NCBI GenBank assembly: GCA_036227345.1
Contig: CP109468.1
Span: 5,580,001 to 5,644,000 of the forward strand
DNA length: 64,000 nucleotides
From: Streptomyces sp. NBC_01463
GTDB taxonomy: Bacteria; Actinomycetota; Actinomycetes; Streptomycetales; Streptomycetaceae
Reading direction: 5' to 3'
Numbering within the stretch: position 1 is the first letter of the stretch; each line of letters opens with the position of its first letter. This document shows positions 8,152-16,425 of the stretch, one piece after another. The position numbers and the translations under genes were made by a program. The notes beneath the pieces are model-generated. The model did no database searches, was not told the origin of the DNA, and saw only the letters and a program-made list of their open reading frames with translations.

Positions 8152-10493
8152 GCAACGACGCAGCCACCGCGGCGGGCGCGACCCACACGGCGATCAGCAT
8201 CCCGTCGCTGGACGGCCCCGGCGGCCCCGACACCGAGCAGCCGCTGCTCGGCCTCGGCTCCTCCCTGCCGCCGGCCGACGCACGCGCCAAGACCGAGGGC
8301 ACCTTCCCGTACGCCGCCGACCTGTGGGCCGAGGGACTGCTCTGGGCGGCCGTGCTCCGCTCCCCGCACCCGCACGCCCGCATCCTGTCCATCGACACCT
8401 CGGCCGCCGTCGGGATGCCCGGCGTCCGCGCGGTCGTCACCCACGAGGACGTGCCCGGCGAGGGCTCCTACGGGCGCCGCGTCGTCGACCGCCCCGTCTT
8501 CGCCTCCGACCTGGTCCGCCACCACGGCGAGCCGATCGCCGCGGTCGCCGCCGACCACCCGGACACCGCCCGGCTGGCCGCCGCCGCGATCGCCGTCGAG
8601 TACGAGGTGCTGGAACCGGTCACCGACCCGGAGAAGGCCTTCGCCGCCGAGCCGCTGCACCCCGACGGCAATCTGATCCGCCACATCCCGCTGCGCTACG
8701 GCGACCCGGAGATCACCGGTGACGTGGTCGTCGAGGGGCTGTACCGCATCGGCCGTCAGGACCCGGCCCCGATCGGCGCCGAGGCCGGTCTCGCCGTGCC
8801 CCGCCCCGACGGCGGCGTGGAGATCTACACCGCGTCCACCGACCCGCACACCGACCGCGACCTCGCCGCCGCCTGCTTCGGCCTCGAACCCGACCGGGTG
8901 AAGGTCGTCGTCACCGGGGTGCCCGGCGCGACCGGCGACCGCGAGGACCCCGGCTTCCAGCTCCCGCTCGGCCTGCTCGCCCTGCGCACCGGCTGCCCGG
9001 TGAAGCTGGCCGCCACCCGCGAGGAGTCCTTCCTCGGCCACGCCCACCGCCACCCGACGCTGCTGCGCTACCGCCACCACGCGGACGCCGAGGGCCGTCT
9101 GGTGAAGGTCGAGGCCCAGATCCTGCTGGACTCCGGCGCGTACGCCGACTCCTCGTCGGAGTCGCTGGCCGCCGCCGTCGCGTTCGCCTGCGGTCCGTAC
9201 GTCGTCCCGCACGCCTTCATCGAGGGCTGGGCGGTCCGTACGAACAACCCGCCGTCCGGCCACGTCCGGGGCGAGGGCGCGATGCAGGTCTGCGCCGCCT
9301 ACGAGGGCCAGATGGACAAGCTGGCCGCCAAGCTCGGGATCGAGCCGGCCGAACTGCGGCTGCGCAACGCCCTGTCCACCGGCGACATCCTGCCCACCGG
9401 CCAGACCGTGACCTGCCCGGCACCCGTCGCCGAACTCCTGCGGTCGGTACGCGACTTCCCGCTGCCCTCGCTGCCCAAGGACTCCCCGGAGGACGACTGG
9501 CTGCTCCCGGGCGGCCCCGAGGGCGCTGGCGAGCCCGGAGCGGTGCGGCGCGGGGTCGGCTACGCACTCGGCATGGTCCACATGCTCGGAGCCGAGGGCA
9601 CCGACGAGGTCTCCACGGCCACCGTCCGCGTCCACGACGGCGTCGCCACCGTCATCTGCGCCGCCGTCGAGACCGGCCAGGGCTTCTCGACGCTGGCCCG
9701 CCAGGTCGTCCAGGAGACCCTGGGCATCGAGGAGGTCCACGTGGCCTCCGTCGACACCGACCAGCCCCCCGCCGGTCCCGCCACGCACGGCCGCCACACC
9801 TGGGTCTCCGCCGGAGCGGTCGAACGCGCCGCGAAGATGGTCCGCACCCAGCTGCTCCAGCCGCTGGCCCACAAGTTCGGCATGTCCACCGAACTGCTCC
9901 AGATCGCCGACGGCAAGATCACCAGTTACGACGGGGTGCTCTCCACGACCGTCACCGAGGCGATGGACGGCAAGGAACTCTGGGCCACCGCCCAGTGCCG
10001 CCCGCACCCCACCGAGCCGCTCGACGAGTCCGGCCAGGGCGACGCCTTCGTCGGCCTCGCGTTCTGCGCGATCCGCGCGGTGGTGGACGTGGACATCGAG
10101 CTCGGCTCCGTCCGCGTCGTCGAGATGGCGATCGCCCAGGACGTCGGCCGGGTCCTCAACCCGTCCCAGCTGGCGACCCGGATCGAGGCGGGCATCACCC
10201 AGGGCATCGGGGCCGCCCTGACCGAGAACCTCCGCACCGCCCGCGGTCTGATCCGGCACCCCGATCTGACGGGCTACGCCCTGCCGACGGCGCTGGACGC
10301 CCCGGACATCCGGATCGTCAAGCTCGTCGAGGAACGCGATGTGGTGGCACCCTTCGGCGCCAAGCCCGCCTCCGCGATCCCGGTGGTGACCTCTCCGGCC
10401 GCCGTGGCCGCGGCGGTCCGCTCGGCCACCGGCCGCCCGGTCAACCGGCTCCCGATCAGGCCCCAGGCGGCCGTCGCCGTCGCCAAGCCCTGA
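8148..10493 (+). CDS. molybdopterin-binding catalytic subunit of the molybdenum hydroxylase
   Basis: A 781-residue large subunit of the CoxL/XdhA family. The a/b-hammerhead region (about 45-150) contains YAADLWAEGLLWAAVLRSPHPHA, split here as the usual hammerhead entry. Later motifs include FQLPLG, VRGEGAMQ and an ETGQGFSTLARQ Moco-binding segment. It completes a three-gene operon in the order FAD, FeS, Mo, with 4-bp overlaps. Hydroxylation of an N-heterocycle or aldehyde is the family role. No accessory or regulator gene adjoins to reveal the substrate. Confidence 0.9.
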   Translation: MSNDAATAAGATHTAISIPSLDGPGGPDTEQPLLGLGSSLPPADARAKTEGTFPYAADLWAEGLLWAAVLRSPHPHARILSIDTSAAVGMPGVRAVVTHEDVPGEGSYGRRVVDRPVFASDLVRHHGEPIAAVAADHPDTARLAAAAIAVEYEVLEPVTDPEKAFAAEPLHPDGNLIRHIPLRYGDPEITGDVVVEGLYRIGRQDPAPIGAEAGLAVPRPDGGVEIYTASTDPHTDRDLAAACFGLEPDRVKVVVTGVPGATGDREDPGFQLPLGLLALRTGCPVKLAATREESFLGHAHRHPTLLRYRHHADAEGRLVKVEAQILLDSGAYADSSSESLAAAVAFACGPYVVPHAFIEGWAVRTNNPPSGHVRGEGAMQVCAAYEGQMDKLAAKLGIEPAELRLRNALSTGDILPTGQTVTCPAPVAELLRSVRDFPLPSLPKDSPEDDWLLPGGPEGAGEPGAVRRGVGYALGMVHMLGAEGTDEVSTATVRVHDGVATVICAAVETGQGFSTLARQVVQETLGIEEVHVASVDTDQPPAGPATHGRHTWVSAGAVERAAKMVRTQLLQPLAHKFGMSTELLQIADGKITSYDGVLSTTVTEAMDGKELWATAQCRPHPTEPLDESGQGDAFVGLAFCAIRAVVDVDIELGSVRVVEMAIAQDVGRVLNPSQLATRIEAGITQGIGAALTENLRTARGLIRHPDLTGYALPTALDAPDIRIVKLVEERDVVAPFGAKPASAIPVVTSPAAVAAAVRSATGRPVNRLPIRPQAAVAVAKP

Positions 10494-10609
10494 ACGAGGC
10501 ACCGCTGTTGTTCTCCGGGCCGCCCGCCGGCCGTTGCCCGTCGCCCGGAGAACGCGGGGCTTCGCCGCTGGCTAAGGTGATCCCCGGAGCTTCGACGGGG
10601 GAGGGTGCT

Positions 10610-11902
10610 GTGCTGCCGAGCGATCCGGGGGCGAGGAGGCCGACGACGCCCGCCCGCGTACGAACGGGCCTGATCCGCAGGGCGTTTCCCGTCGCGCTCG
10701 TCCTGCTGGCGCTGGGGGCGGGCACGGCGCCGGCACACGCGGACACGGTGCTCTCCGACCAGTGGCACCTCACCCGGATGAAGGCCCAGGAGATGTGGCG
10801 GACCAGCACCGGGAAGGGCGTCACGGTCGCGCTCATCGGCACCCGGGTGCGCGCGGTCCCCGAGCTCTCCGGCCGGCTGCTGCCCGGCAAGGACTTCCGG
10901 CAGGGCGCCGCCGGCACGCGCAACGACTTCGGCACCACCGACGCCGCCGTGATCGCCGGTACGGGCAAGGGCGCCGGCGGCCGGGACAGCGCGTACGGGC
11001 TCGCGCCCGGGGCGAAGGTGCTCCCGCTGGAGGTCTCCGACGGCCAGGACACGGACGCCGGTACCCTCGCCGCGCAGGACGACGCGATCAACGCCGGACT
11101 CGCCCCGGCCCTCCGCTACGCGGCCGACTCCGAAGCGAAGATCATCAGCGTGTCGCTGTCCGCGTCCGATGACGACGAGGCGGTCCGGTCCGCGGTGGAG
11201 TACGCCCGGAGCAGGGGCAAGCTGATCTTCGCGGCCGTCGGGGAGAGCACGATCGACCACCCGCTGGTGGGCTATCCGGCCGCGACACCCGGGGTCGTCG
11301 GCGTCACTGCCGTCGACAAGGAAGCGACCAGCCTCAAGAAGGCGGGCGCGGGACTCGGCGTGGACCTCAGCGCCCCCGGCGAGGACATCGTCAGCGCCTG
11401 CGCGGGTGGCGGAACGGGCCTGTGCAGGACCAAGGGCACCGCGGTGGCCACCGCCATCGCCTCCGCATCCGCCGCGCTCATCTGGGCGGCGCACCCCGGA
11501 TGGACGGCCAACCAGGTCCTGCGGGTCATGATCGGCACGGCTGCCGGCCCGAACAACGGTGCCGTGCGCAGCGACTACGTCGGGTACGGGACCGTGCGTC
11601 CCCGCATCGCGCTCAAGACCCCGGGAGACCCGGGGGCGGCCGACCGGGACCCCATACCCGACTACCGCACCGCGTCCCCCGCGCCGTCGGAGTCGCGGCC
11701 CGCGGGAGCACCGGTGACGCAGGTGCCCGCCGGACCGGCGGCGGGCGCACCGGCCGCCGCAACGCAGGGCGGCGGCCACAGCGGCGCCTTCTGGACAGCG
11801 GTCGCCGTGTGCGCCGCCGGACTCCTCTGCGTCGGCTGCGCGGCGCCGCAGCTGCTGGCGGACCGCCGGCGCGTCCGGGCCGCCGCACTCAGTCGTCCTT
11901 GA
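10610..11902 (+). CDS. mycosin/subtilisin-like S8 protein with all catalytic residues lost (pseudoprotease)
   Basis: A 430-residue protein with mycosin-like layout: signal peptide (about 20-44, ending AHA), an S8 fold (about 50-345), a Pro/Ala linker, and a C-terminal membrane segment (about 390-410) followed by basic residues. Fold motifs are present but the active site is not. VALIGTRV replaces the Asp motif (Gly77), NDFGTT replaces GHGT (Phe107), AAVGES replaces AAGN (Glu212), and KGTAVAT replaces GTSxA (Ala278). It is therefore probably a binding or scaffold protein. The GTG at 10610 has GGGGGAGGG upstream. It overlaps the converging kinase gene by 14 bp. Confidence 0.85.
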   Translation: MLPSDPGARRPTTPARVRTGLIRRAFPVALVLLALGAGTAPAHADTVLSDQWHLTRMKAQEMWRTSTGKGVTVALIGTRVRAVPELSGRLLPGKDFRQGAAGTRNDFGTTDAAVIAGTGKGAGGRDSAYGLAPGAKVLPLEVSDGQDTDAGTLAAQDDAINAGLAPALRYAADSEAKIISVSLSASDDDEAVRSAVEYARSRGKLIFAAVGESTIDHPLVGYPAATPGVVGVTAVDKEATSLKKAGAGLGVDLSAPGEDIVSACAGGGTGLCRTKGTAVATAIASASAALIWAAHPGWTANQVLRVMIGTAAGPNNGAVRSDYVGYGTVRPRIALKTPGDPGAADRDPIPDYRTASPAPSESRPAGAPVTQVPAGPAAGAPAAATQGGGHSGAFWTAVAVCAAGLLCVGCAAPQLLADRRRVRAAALSRP

Positions 11903-12887
11903 GCCGCCACGCCGCCGCGCCGCCGCCCACGGCGAGGACGGCCCCGCCGCCGGCCAGCGCGGTCAGGAACCCGCGCCGGCCCCGGTCCATCGGCGCGGCG
12001 CCCGCCGGCACCAGGCGGGCCGCCTCGGACTCGTACCGGCCGATCAGCGCCGCCAGCTCCCCCTGCCGCCAGACCCTCTCGGCCCGCCGCGGGGGAGCGA
12101 ACGCGTGGGCGATCTGCTCCGGTCCCGGACGCGCGCCCGGCTCCTTGGCGAGGCAGGGCTCGACGAGCGGCAGCAACGGCTCGGGGACATACGACAACTG
12201 CGGCTGCCCGTGCACGACTTCGTACTGCACCGCGGCGACATGGCCGCCAGTGAAGGCACGTTGACCGCCCGCCGCGTACACCAGCACCGCGCCCAGTGAG
12301 AAGACGTCGGCGGCCGGGCCCACCCGGTGGCCGAGGACCTGTTCCGGGGCGCCGTAGCCGGGTGTGACGGGGATCTGGCCCGTGGTCGTGAGGGTGAGGC
12401 CGTGTTCCGGGCGGGCGATGCCGAAGTCGATGATGCGGGGACCGTCCGACGTCAGCACGATGTTCGCGGGCTTGAGGTCGCGGTGCACGAGTCCGGCAGC
12501 GTGGATCTCCCGCAGGGCGCGGGCCAGGGCCGAGGCCAGGACGTGCACCGTGGCGGCGTCCAGCGGCCCGTGGTCGGCGACGGCCCGCTCCAGGTCGGGG
12601 CCGGCCAGGAACTCGGCCGCGATCCACGGCCGCCCGCCCTCCACCTGCGCGTCCAGCACCCGGGCCACGCCCGGACCTGTGACGGACCGTGCCGTGTGTG
12701 CCTCGCGGACGAAGCGCCGCACCAGCCCTTCGTCGTGGGCGAGTTCGGGCCGCAGCGACTTCACCGCGGCCCGGTTGCCGTCGCCGTCCAGGCCGAAGTA
12801 GACCTTGCCCATCCCGCCCGCGCCGAGGACTCCGAGCAGACGGTACGGGCCGAGCCGGAGCGGGTCTCCTGGGCCGAGCGGTTTCAT
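11889..12887 (-). CDS. Ser/Thr protein kinase with a Tat-like C-terminal anchor
   Basis: A 332-residue PknB-type kinase. It has the glycine loop GAGGMGKVY, Lys43, HRDLKPAN (135-142) and DFG (154-156), so it should be active. After the kinase domain, RRGFLTALAGG begins a hydrophobic segment near residues 303-325 and the protein ends five residues later. The segment resembles a Tat signal and would anchor the kinase at the membrane with almost nothing outside. It is the last gene of a three-gene kinase operon and starts 59 bp after the previous gene. The Shine-Dalgarno is GAGAAGGA. Confidence 0.9.
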   Translation of the reverse strand: MKPLGPGDPLRLGPYRLLGVLGAGGMGKVYFGLDGDGNRAAVKSLRPELAHDEGLVRRFVREAHTARSVTGPGVARVLDAQVEGGRPWIAAEFLAGPDLERAVADHGPLDAATVHVLASALARALREIHAAGLVHRDLKPANIVLTSDGPRIIDFGIARPEHGLTLTTTGQIPVTPGYGAPEQVLGHRVGPAADVFSLGAVLVYAAGGQRAFTGGHVAAVQYEVVHGQPQLSYVPEPLLPLVEPCLAKEPGARPGPEQIAHAFAPPRRAERVWRQGELAALIGRYESEAARLVPAGAAPMDRGRRGFLTALAGGGAVLAVGGGAAAWRLKDD

Positions 12888-12946
12888 GGCGGGTCCTTCT
12901 CGGAGAGGTCGGGAAAGAGATGCACGGGCCTGCGGAGCACCCGGGG

Positions 12947-15127
12947 TCAGCTGCCCAGGCGTACGGCCTCCACCTGGCCCTGGGCGCCGTTGCCGACCAG
13001 CGTGTCCGTGCCGGGCCTGAGCGCGAAGTCACTGACCGTGCTCTCCAGCGAGCGTACGTACGTGTGGCGGGTCAGCCCGATCACCCCCAGCCCCGGCCGG
13101 TCCCCGTAGTAGAGGTGCTTGCCGGAGACGACGGGCGGCGCCACCCGGGTGGTCTGGCTGCTCTCGGGCACCTGGACCTCCCAGATGAGTTCGCCGCGTG
13201 CCGTCTCCACCGCGACGACGCCCCGGCTGCCCTCGGCCGCGTACACCACACCGTCCCGCACGGCCGGCGGCCCGTAGTGGTCGCTGCCGTCCCCCGACGT
13301 GCCGAAGCCGCGGTCGCGGCCGAACTCCCACACCACAGCACCGTTGGAGAGACCGATCGACCGGAGCACGGTCGATCCGATGTAGAGATGCCTGCCGTCG
13401 TCCGCGAGCTGCGCCCCGCTGCTCACCAGCGTGGAGTGGAAGTCGGCCGCCGCCGTCAGGGGCGTGCTCCACAGTTCCTTGCCCGAGTCGGTGTCGAACG
13501 CGCTGAGCACGAGGTCGTACGTGATCTGCCCCAGTACGATCCGGTCCCCGAAGACCTTGCCGAACGCCCCGGTGTACGCGGCGCCGTTGCGGCTCCGGAG
13601 AGCGGTGCGCCAGCGCAGCTCTCCCGTCCGCGCGTTCACCGCGTACAGGTGGCGGTCGAACTCCGTCGTGTCGGTGGCCCCCGCTGTCAGGTACACGGTG
13701 TCGGCGGTGGCGCAGAGGAGTTCGGCGCTCGCGGTCGTCGGCAGCTTCAGGTCCGACAGCGTGGTCACCGTACGGTCCGCCTCACCGGTCTCCGTGTCGA
13801 CCGTGATGACCGCGTGGCTGTCGGTACCGACGCCGGTCGTCCAGTAGAGCACGGTGCCGTCGGTGACGGGCCGGCCCTCGAACAGTCCCTGGGAGAACAT
13901 CCAGAGTTCGCTGCCGTCGGCCGGGTCGATGCTGCGCAGCTCGCCCCCCTTGGCGGCCACCACGATGCGCTTGCCCACGAAAAGGGGCGGACTCGCTTCG
14001 TCGGCCAGCCTTTGGTCGCTGGTCCACAGCACGGAACCCGACCCCGCCGGCGGGCCGGACGCGGCCGGCCCCGGGGAGTCCTTCGCGTCGGACCGGCCGG
14101 ACCGCAGCCACAGCCCGCCACCCGCGGCCACCCCGGCCACCGCCGCGCCGCCCAGGGCCAGGAGCCCACGACGGGAAAAGACCGCGCGCCGGGGTGCCGG
14201 TGCGGCGGCGACGGCCGGCTCCTCGGGGGCCGGGCTCCGTTCCGGACACTCCTGCCAGACCTCCGCCGCGCGACGGGAGATCTCCGAGAGGAGCGGGTGG
14301 GGAAGGTGGTCGGCGAACTCGCCGTGCCCGTCGTGGAGCACCGCGGCCAGCTCGTCGGTGGCCGGGCGCAGCGCCGGGTCCTTGGCCAGACACCGCGCGA
14401 GCACCGGGGCGAGCGCCGCCGGTACGCCGCTCAGGTCCGGGTCCGCGTACCGGACGCGGTAGAGCAGATCGGCGGGCTGCCCGCTGCCGAAGGGGCCGTG
14501 GCCGGTGGCGGCGAACACGAGGACACCGGCGAGTGCGAAGACGTCACCGGCCGGGGTGTGCTCCTGTCCGGTGGCCTGCTCCGGGGACATGAACGCAGGT
14601 GTTCCGGCGGCCGCGCCCACCCGGGTGAGGCGTTCGTCGCCGAGGGCGCGGGCGATGCCGAAGTCGATGACCTTCGGTCCGTACGCGGTGATCATGACGT
14701 TGGACGGCTTCAGGTCGCGGTGCACCACGTCGGAGCGGTGCAGTTGCCCGAGCGCACCGCACAGCGCCGCGCCCACGGCCCGTACGGCGGACTCGGGAAG
14801 GGGGCCGCTCACGGTCACCGCGTCGTCCAGCGGCGGGCCGAGGACGTACTCGGTCGCCAGCCAGGGCACCTCGGCGACCGGATCGGCGTCGACGACCTGG
14901 GCGCCGTGCAGGCCGCCGATCACGCGGGCCGCGTCGGCCTCCAGCCGGAACCGGGTGCGGAAGGCGGCGTCGGCCGCGATGTGCGCGTGCACCGTCTTGA
15001 GGGCGAGGGTCGCGCCGCCGGGCGTACGGGCCAGGTAGACCGTGCCCATGCCGCCACTGCCGAGCCGGGCGGCCAGCCGGTAGGGGCCGATGTGCGACGG
15101 GTCGTCGTGGAGCAGGGGTTTGATCAT
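12947..15127 (-). CDS. receptor Ser/Thr kinase with an extracytoplasmic PQQ-type beta-propeller
   Basis: A 726-residue protein. The N-terminal kinase (about 13-270) has GSGGMGTVY, Lys44, HRDLKPSN (136-143) and DFG (155-157). A twin-arginine-like anchor (FSRRGLLALGGAA, from about 317) leads to an outer domain (about 370-720) of PQQ/WD-like blades such as GSVLWTSDQ, LYAVNARTGELRWR and TDSGKELWSTP. Family knowledge suggests the propeller senses a ligand or cell-wall signal. It starts 2 bp after the pseudokinase stop, so expression is coupled. Confidence 0.9.
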   Translation of the reverse strand: MIKPLLHDDPSHIGPYRLAARLGSGGMGTVYLARTPGGATLALKTVHAHIAADAAFRTRFRLEADAARVIGGLHGAQVVDADPVAEVPWLATEYVLGPPLDDAVTVSGPLPESAVRAVGAALCGALGQLHRSDVVHRDLKPSNVMITAYGPKVIDFGIARALGDERLTRVGAAAGTPAFMSPEQATGQEHTPAGDVFALAGVLVFAATGHGPFGSGQPADLLYRVRYADPDLSGVPAALAPVLARCLAKDPALRPATDELAAVLHDGHGEFADHLPHPLLSEISRRAAEVWQECPERSPAPEEPAVAAAPAPRRAVFSRRGLLALGGAAVAGVAAGGGLWLRSGRSDAKDSPGPAASGPPAGSGSVLWTSDQRLADEASPPLFVGKRIVVAAKGGELRSIDPADGSELWMFSQGLFEGRPVTDGTVLYWTTGVGTDSHAVITVDTETGEADRTVTTLSDLKLPTTASAELLCATADTVYLTAGATDTTEFDRHLYAVNARTGELRWRTALRSRNGAAYTGAFGKVFGDRIVLGQITYDLVLSAFDTDSGKELWSTPLTAAADFHSTLVSSGAQLADDGRHLYIGSTVLRSIGLSNGAVVWEFGRDRGFGTSGDGSDHYGPPAVRDGVVYAAEGSRGVVAVETARGELIWEVQVPESSQTTRVAPPVVSGKHLYYGDRPGLGVIGLTRHTYVRSLESTVSDFALRPGTDTLVGNGAQGQVEAVRLGS

Positions 15128-15129
15128 GG

Positions 15130-16029
15130 TCAGGCTCCGGGGGACGGGCGTACGTCGGCGGCGAGTATCTCCGCGGACTGCCGGGCGATGGCCGCGACCA
15201 CCCGGCCGGGCAGCCGCAGCGCGCCCGCCCCGGCCCCGGGCTCCAGGACGGTGGCGACCGGGCCGGCGGCTGCCGGCGGTGCGAGGGCGTCGATCACGTC
15301 GGTCGCCCGGGGGCGGGCCGCGGGGTCGCGGGAGAGGCAGGCGGTGACGAGCGGGCGCAGCAGGAGTGGGAGTTCGTCCTTGTCGGGGACGGTGTGGCCG
15401 GTGGCCGCGTACGCGAGGACCGCGCCCAGCGCGTAGAGGTCGCCGGGGGGACGCGGGCGCCCGCCCGCGGCCTGCTCGGGCGCGAGGCTGCCGGGGTCGA
15501 GGCCCGGCAGCCCCGACCGGGCGATGCCGTCCTCGGCGGCGGTGCGCGCGGCGCCGAAGCAGGTGAGCCGTGGTCCGTCCCCGGCCAGCAGTACGGCCGC
15601 GGGCGACACCCCCGCGTGGGTCACCCCGGCCGCGTGGGCGGCGGCCAGCGTCTCGGCGAGGCAGCGGCCCAGGACTCGCAGCGTCTCATCGGGCAGCGGT
15701 CCGCCGTTGACGGCCAGGGCCGTGGGCAGGGGGAGCGCGGGGACGTACGGGCGCGCGCACCAAACGGCCGCGCCGGGCTCCGCGTACTCGGTGACGGGGG
15801 CGGCCCACGGGCCGATGAGGAACCGGGCGGCCTGCGCCTCGGTGCGGAACCGGCCCGGATCGGTGGAGTCGAGGGGCGTACTCACCACCACGGTCCGCTC
15901 GCCGTCCGGGGTGCGGGCGATGAACCGGTGCTCGGGAACGGCGGCGGCGCCGTATCCAGTCTGGTCCAGCCGTGCGACGACGAGGTAGGGGCCGATCTGC
16001 CGGGACGGAGCGAGGTGCGGCAACTGCAT
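15130..16029 (-). CDS. pseudokinase of the Ser/Thr kinase family
   Basis: A 299-residue kinase-fold protein that lacks the catalytic residues. The glycine loop is DQTGYGAA, the ATP-lysine region is TVVVSTPL with no lysine, HRD is HAG (138-140), and DFG is CFG (157-159). Fold markers such as LAPEQAAGG and GDLYALGAVLAYAATG remain, so this is divergence within an intact frame rather than decay. It has no membrane segment. It is the first gene of the operon, upstream of two apparently active kinases, so an allosteric or scaffold role is plausible (inference). Confidence 0.85.
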   Translation of the reverse strand: MQLPHLAPSRQIGPYLVVARLDQTGYGAAAVPEHRFIARTPDGERTVVVSTPLDSTDPGRFRTEAQAARFLIGPWAAPVTEYAEPGAAVWCARPYVPALPLPTALAVNGGPLPDETLRVLGRCLAETLAAAHAAGVTHAGVSPAAVLLAGDGPRLTCFGAARTAAEDGIARSGLPGLDPGSLAPEQAAGGRPRPPGDLYALGAVLAYAATGHTVPDKDELPLLLRPLVTACLSRDPAARPRATDVIDALAPPAAAGPVATVLEPGAGAGALRLPGRVVAAIARQSAEILAADVRPSPGA

Positions 16030-16124
16030 GAACGGATATCCCCCCGGACGTCATCGGAACGGAGGCAGCCTACTCAGGGATCAGGACCGGCGTGTTCGCG
16101 GGCGGGGCGCGGGGGCCACGCATG

Positions 16125-16161
16125 CCACCGCCCGCCCCTCCGAGCGAGGGGCGGGCGGTGG
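16125..16161 (-). terminator. terminator downstream of tRNA-Cys
   Basis: A perfect 16-bp inverted repeat (16125-16140 with 16146-16161) around a 5-nt loop lies immediately after the tRNA on its own strand. It also separates the tRNA from the kinase operon. Confidence 0.85.
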
Positions 16162-16165
16162 TGCG

Positions 16166-16240
16166 TGGAGACCGTGACCGGATTCGAACCGGTGTAACTC
16201 GAGTTGCAGTCGAGCCCCTGAGCCTCTCGGGCACACGGTC
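16166..16240 (-). tRNA. tRNA-Cys (anticodon GCA)
   Basis: Read on the minus strand, a full cloverleaf forms. The acceptor is GACCGTG/CACGGTC, the D stem CCC/GGG, the anticodon stem CTCGA/TCGAG with loop CTGCAAC, and the T arm ACCGG-TTCGAAT-CCGGT. The discriminator is U73, the known CysRS identity base, and CCA is encoded (16166-16168). The gene stands alone between an operon end and an MFS gene. Confidence 0.93.
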
Positions 16241-16425
16241 GTGCGTTGCTGCGATGACTCGACCGTATGGCCGCGGCGGCCGGGTGTTCAAGGGCGCGGG
16301 CCGCCGTGCAACGCGACTGCCACACCGCGTTCACGCTCGCCGGGCCGGTCCTACGACCAAGGGACGAGAGCAGGAGCGACTCTCGACAGGGTTCATCCCG
16401 GTTTTTGCCCCTTACTCTTGGGCTC

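Noticed and set aside
7986..10502. 838-codon minus-strand ORF opposite the molybdenum hydroxylase catalytic gene
   Set aside because: No recognisable domain; it is an antisense shadow of a well-conserved gene.
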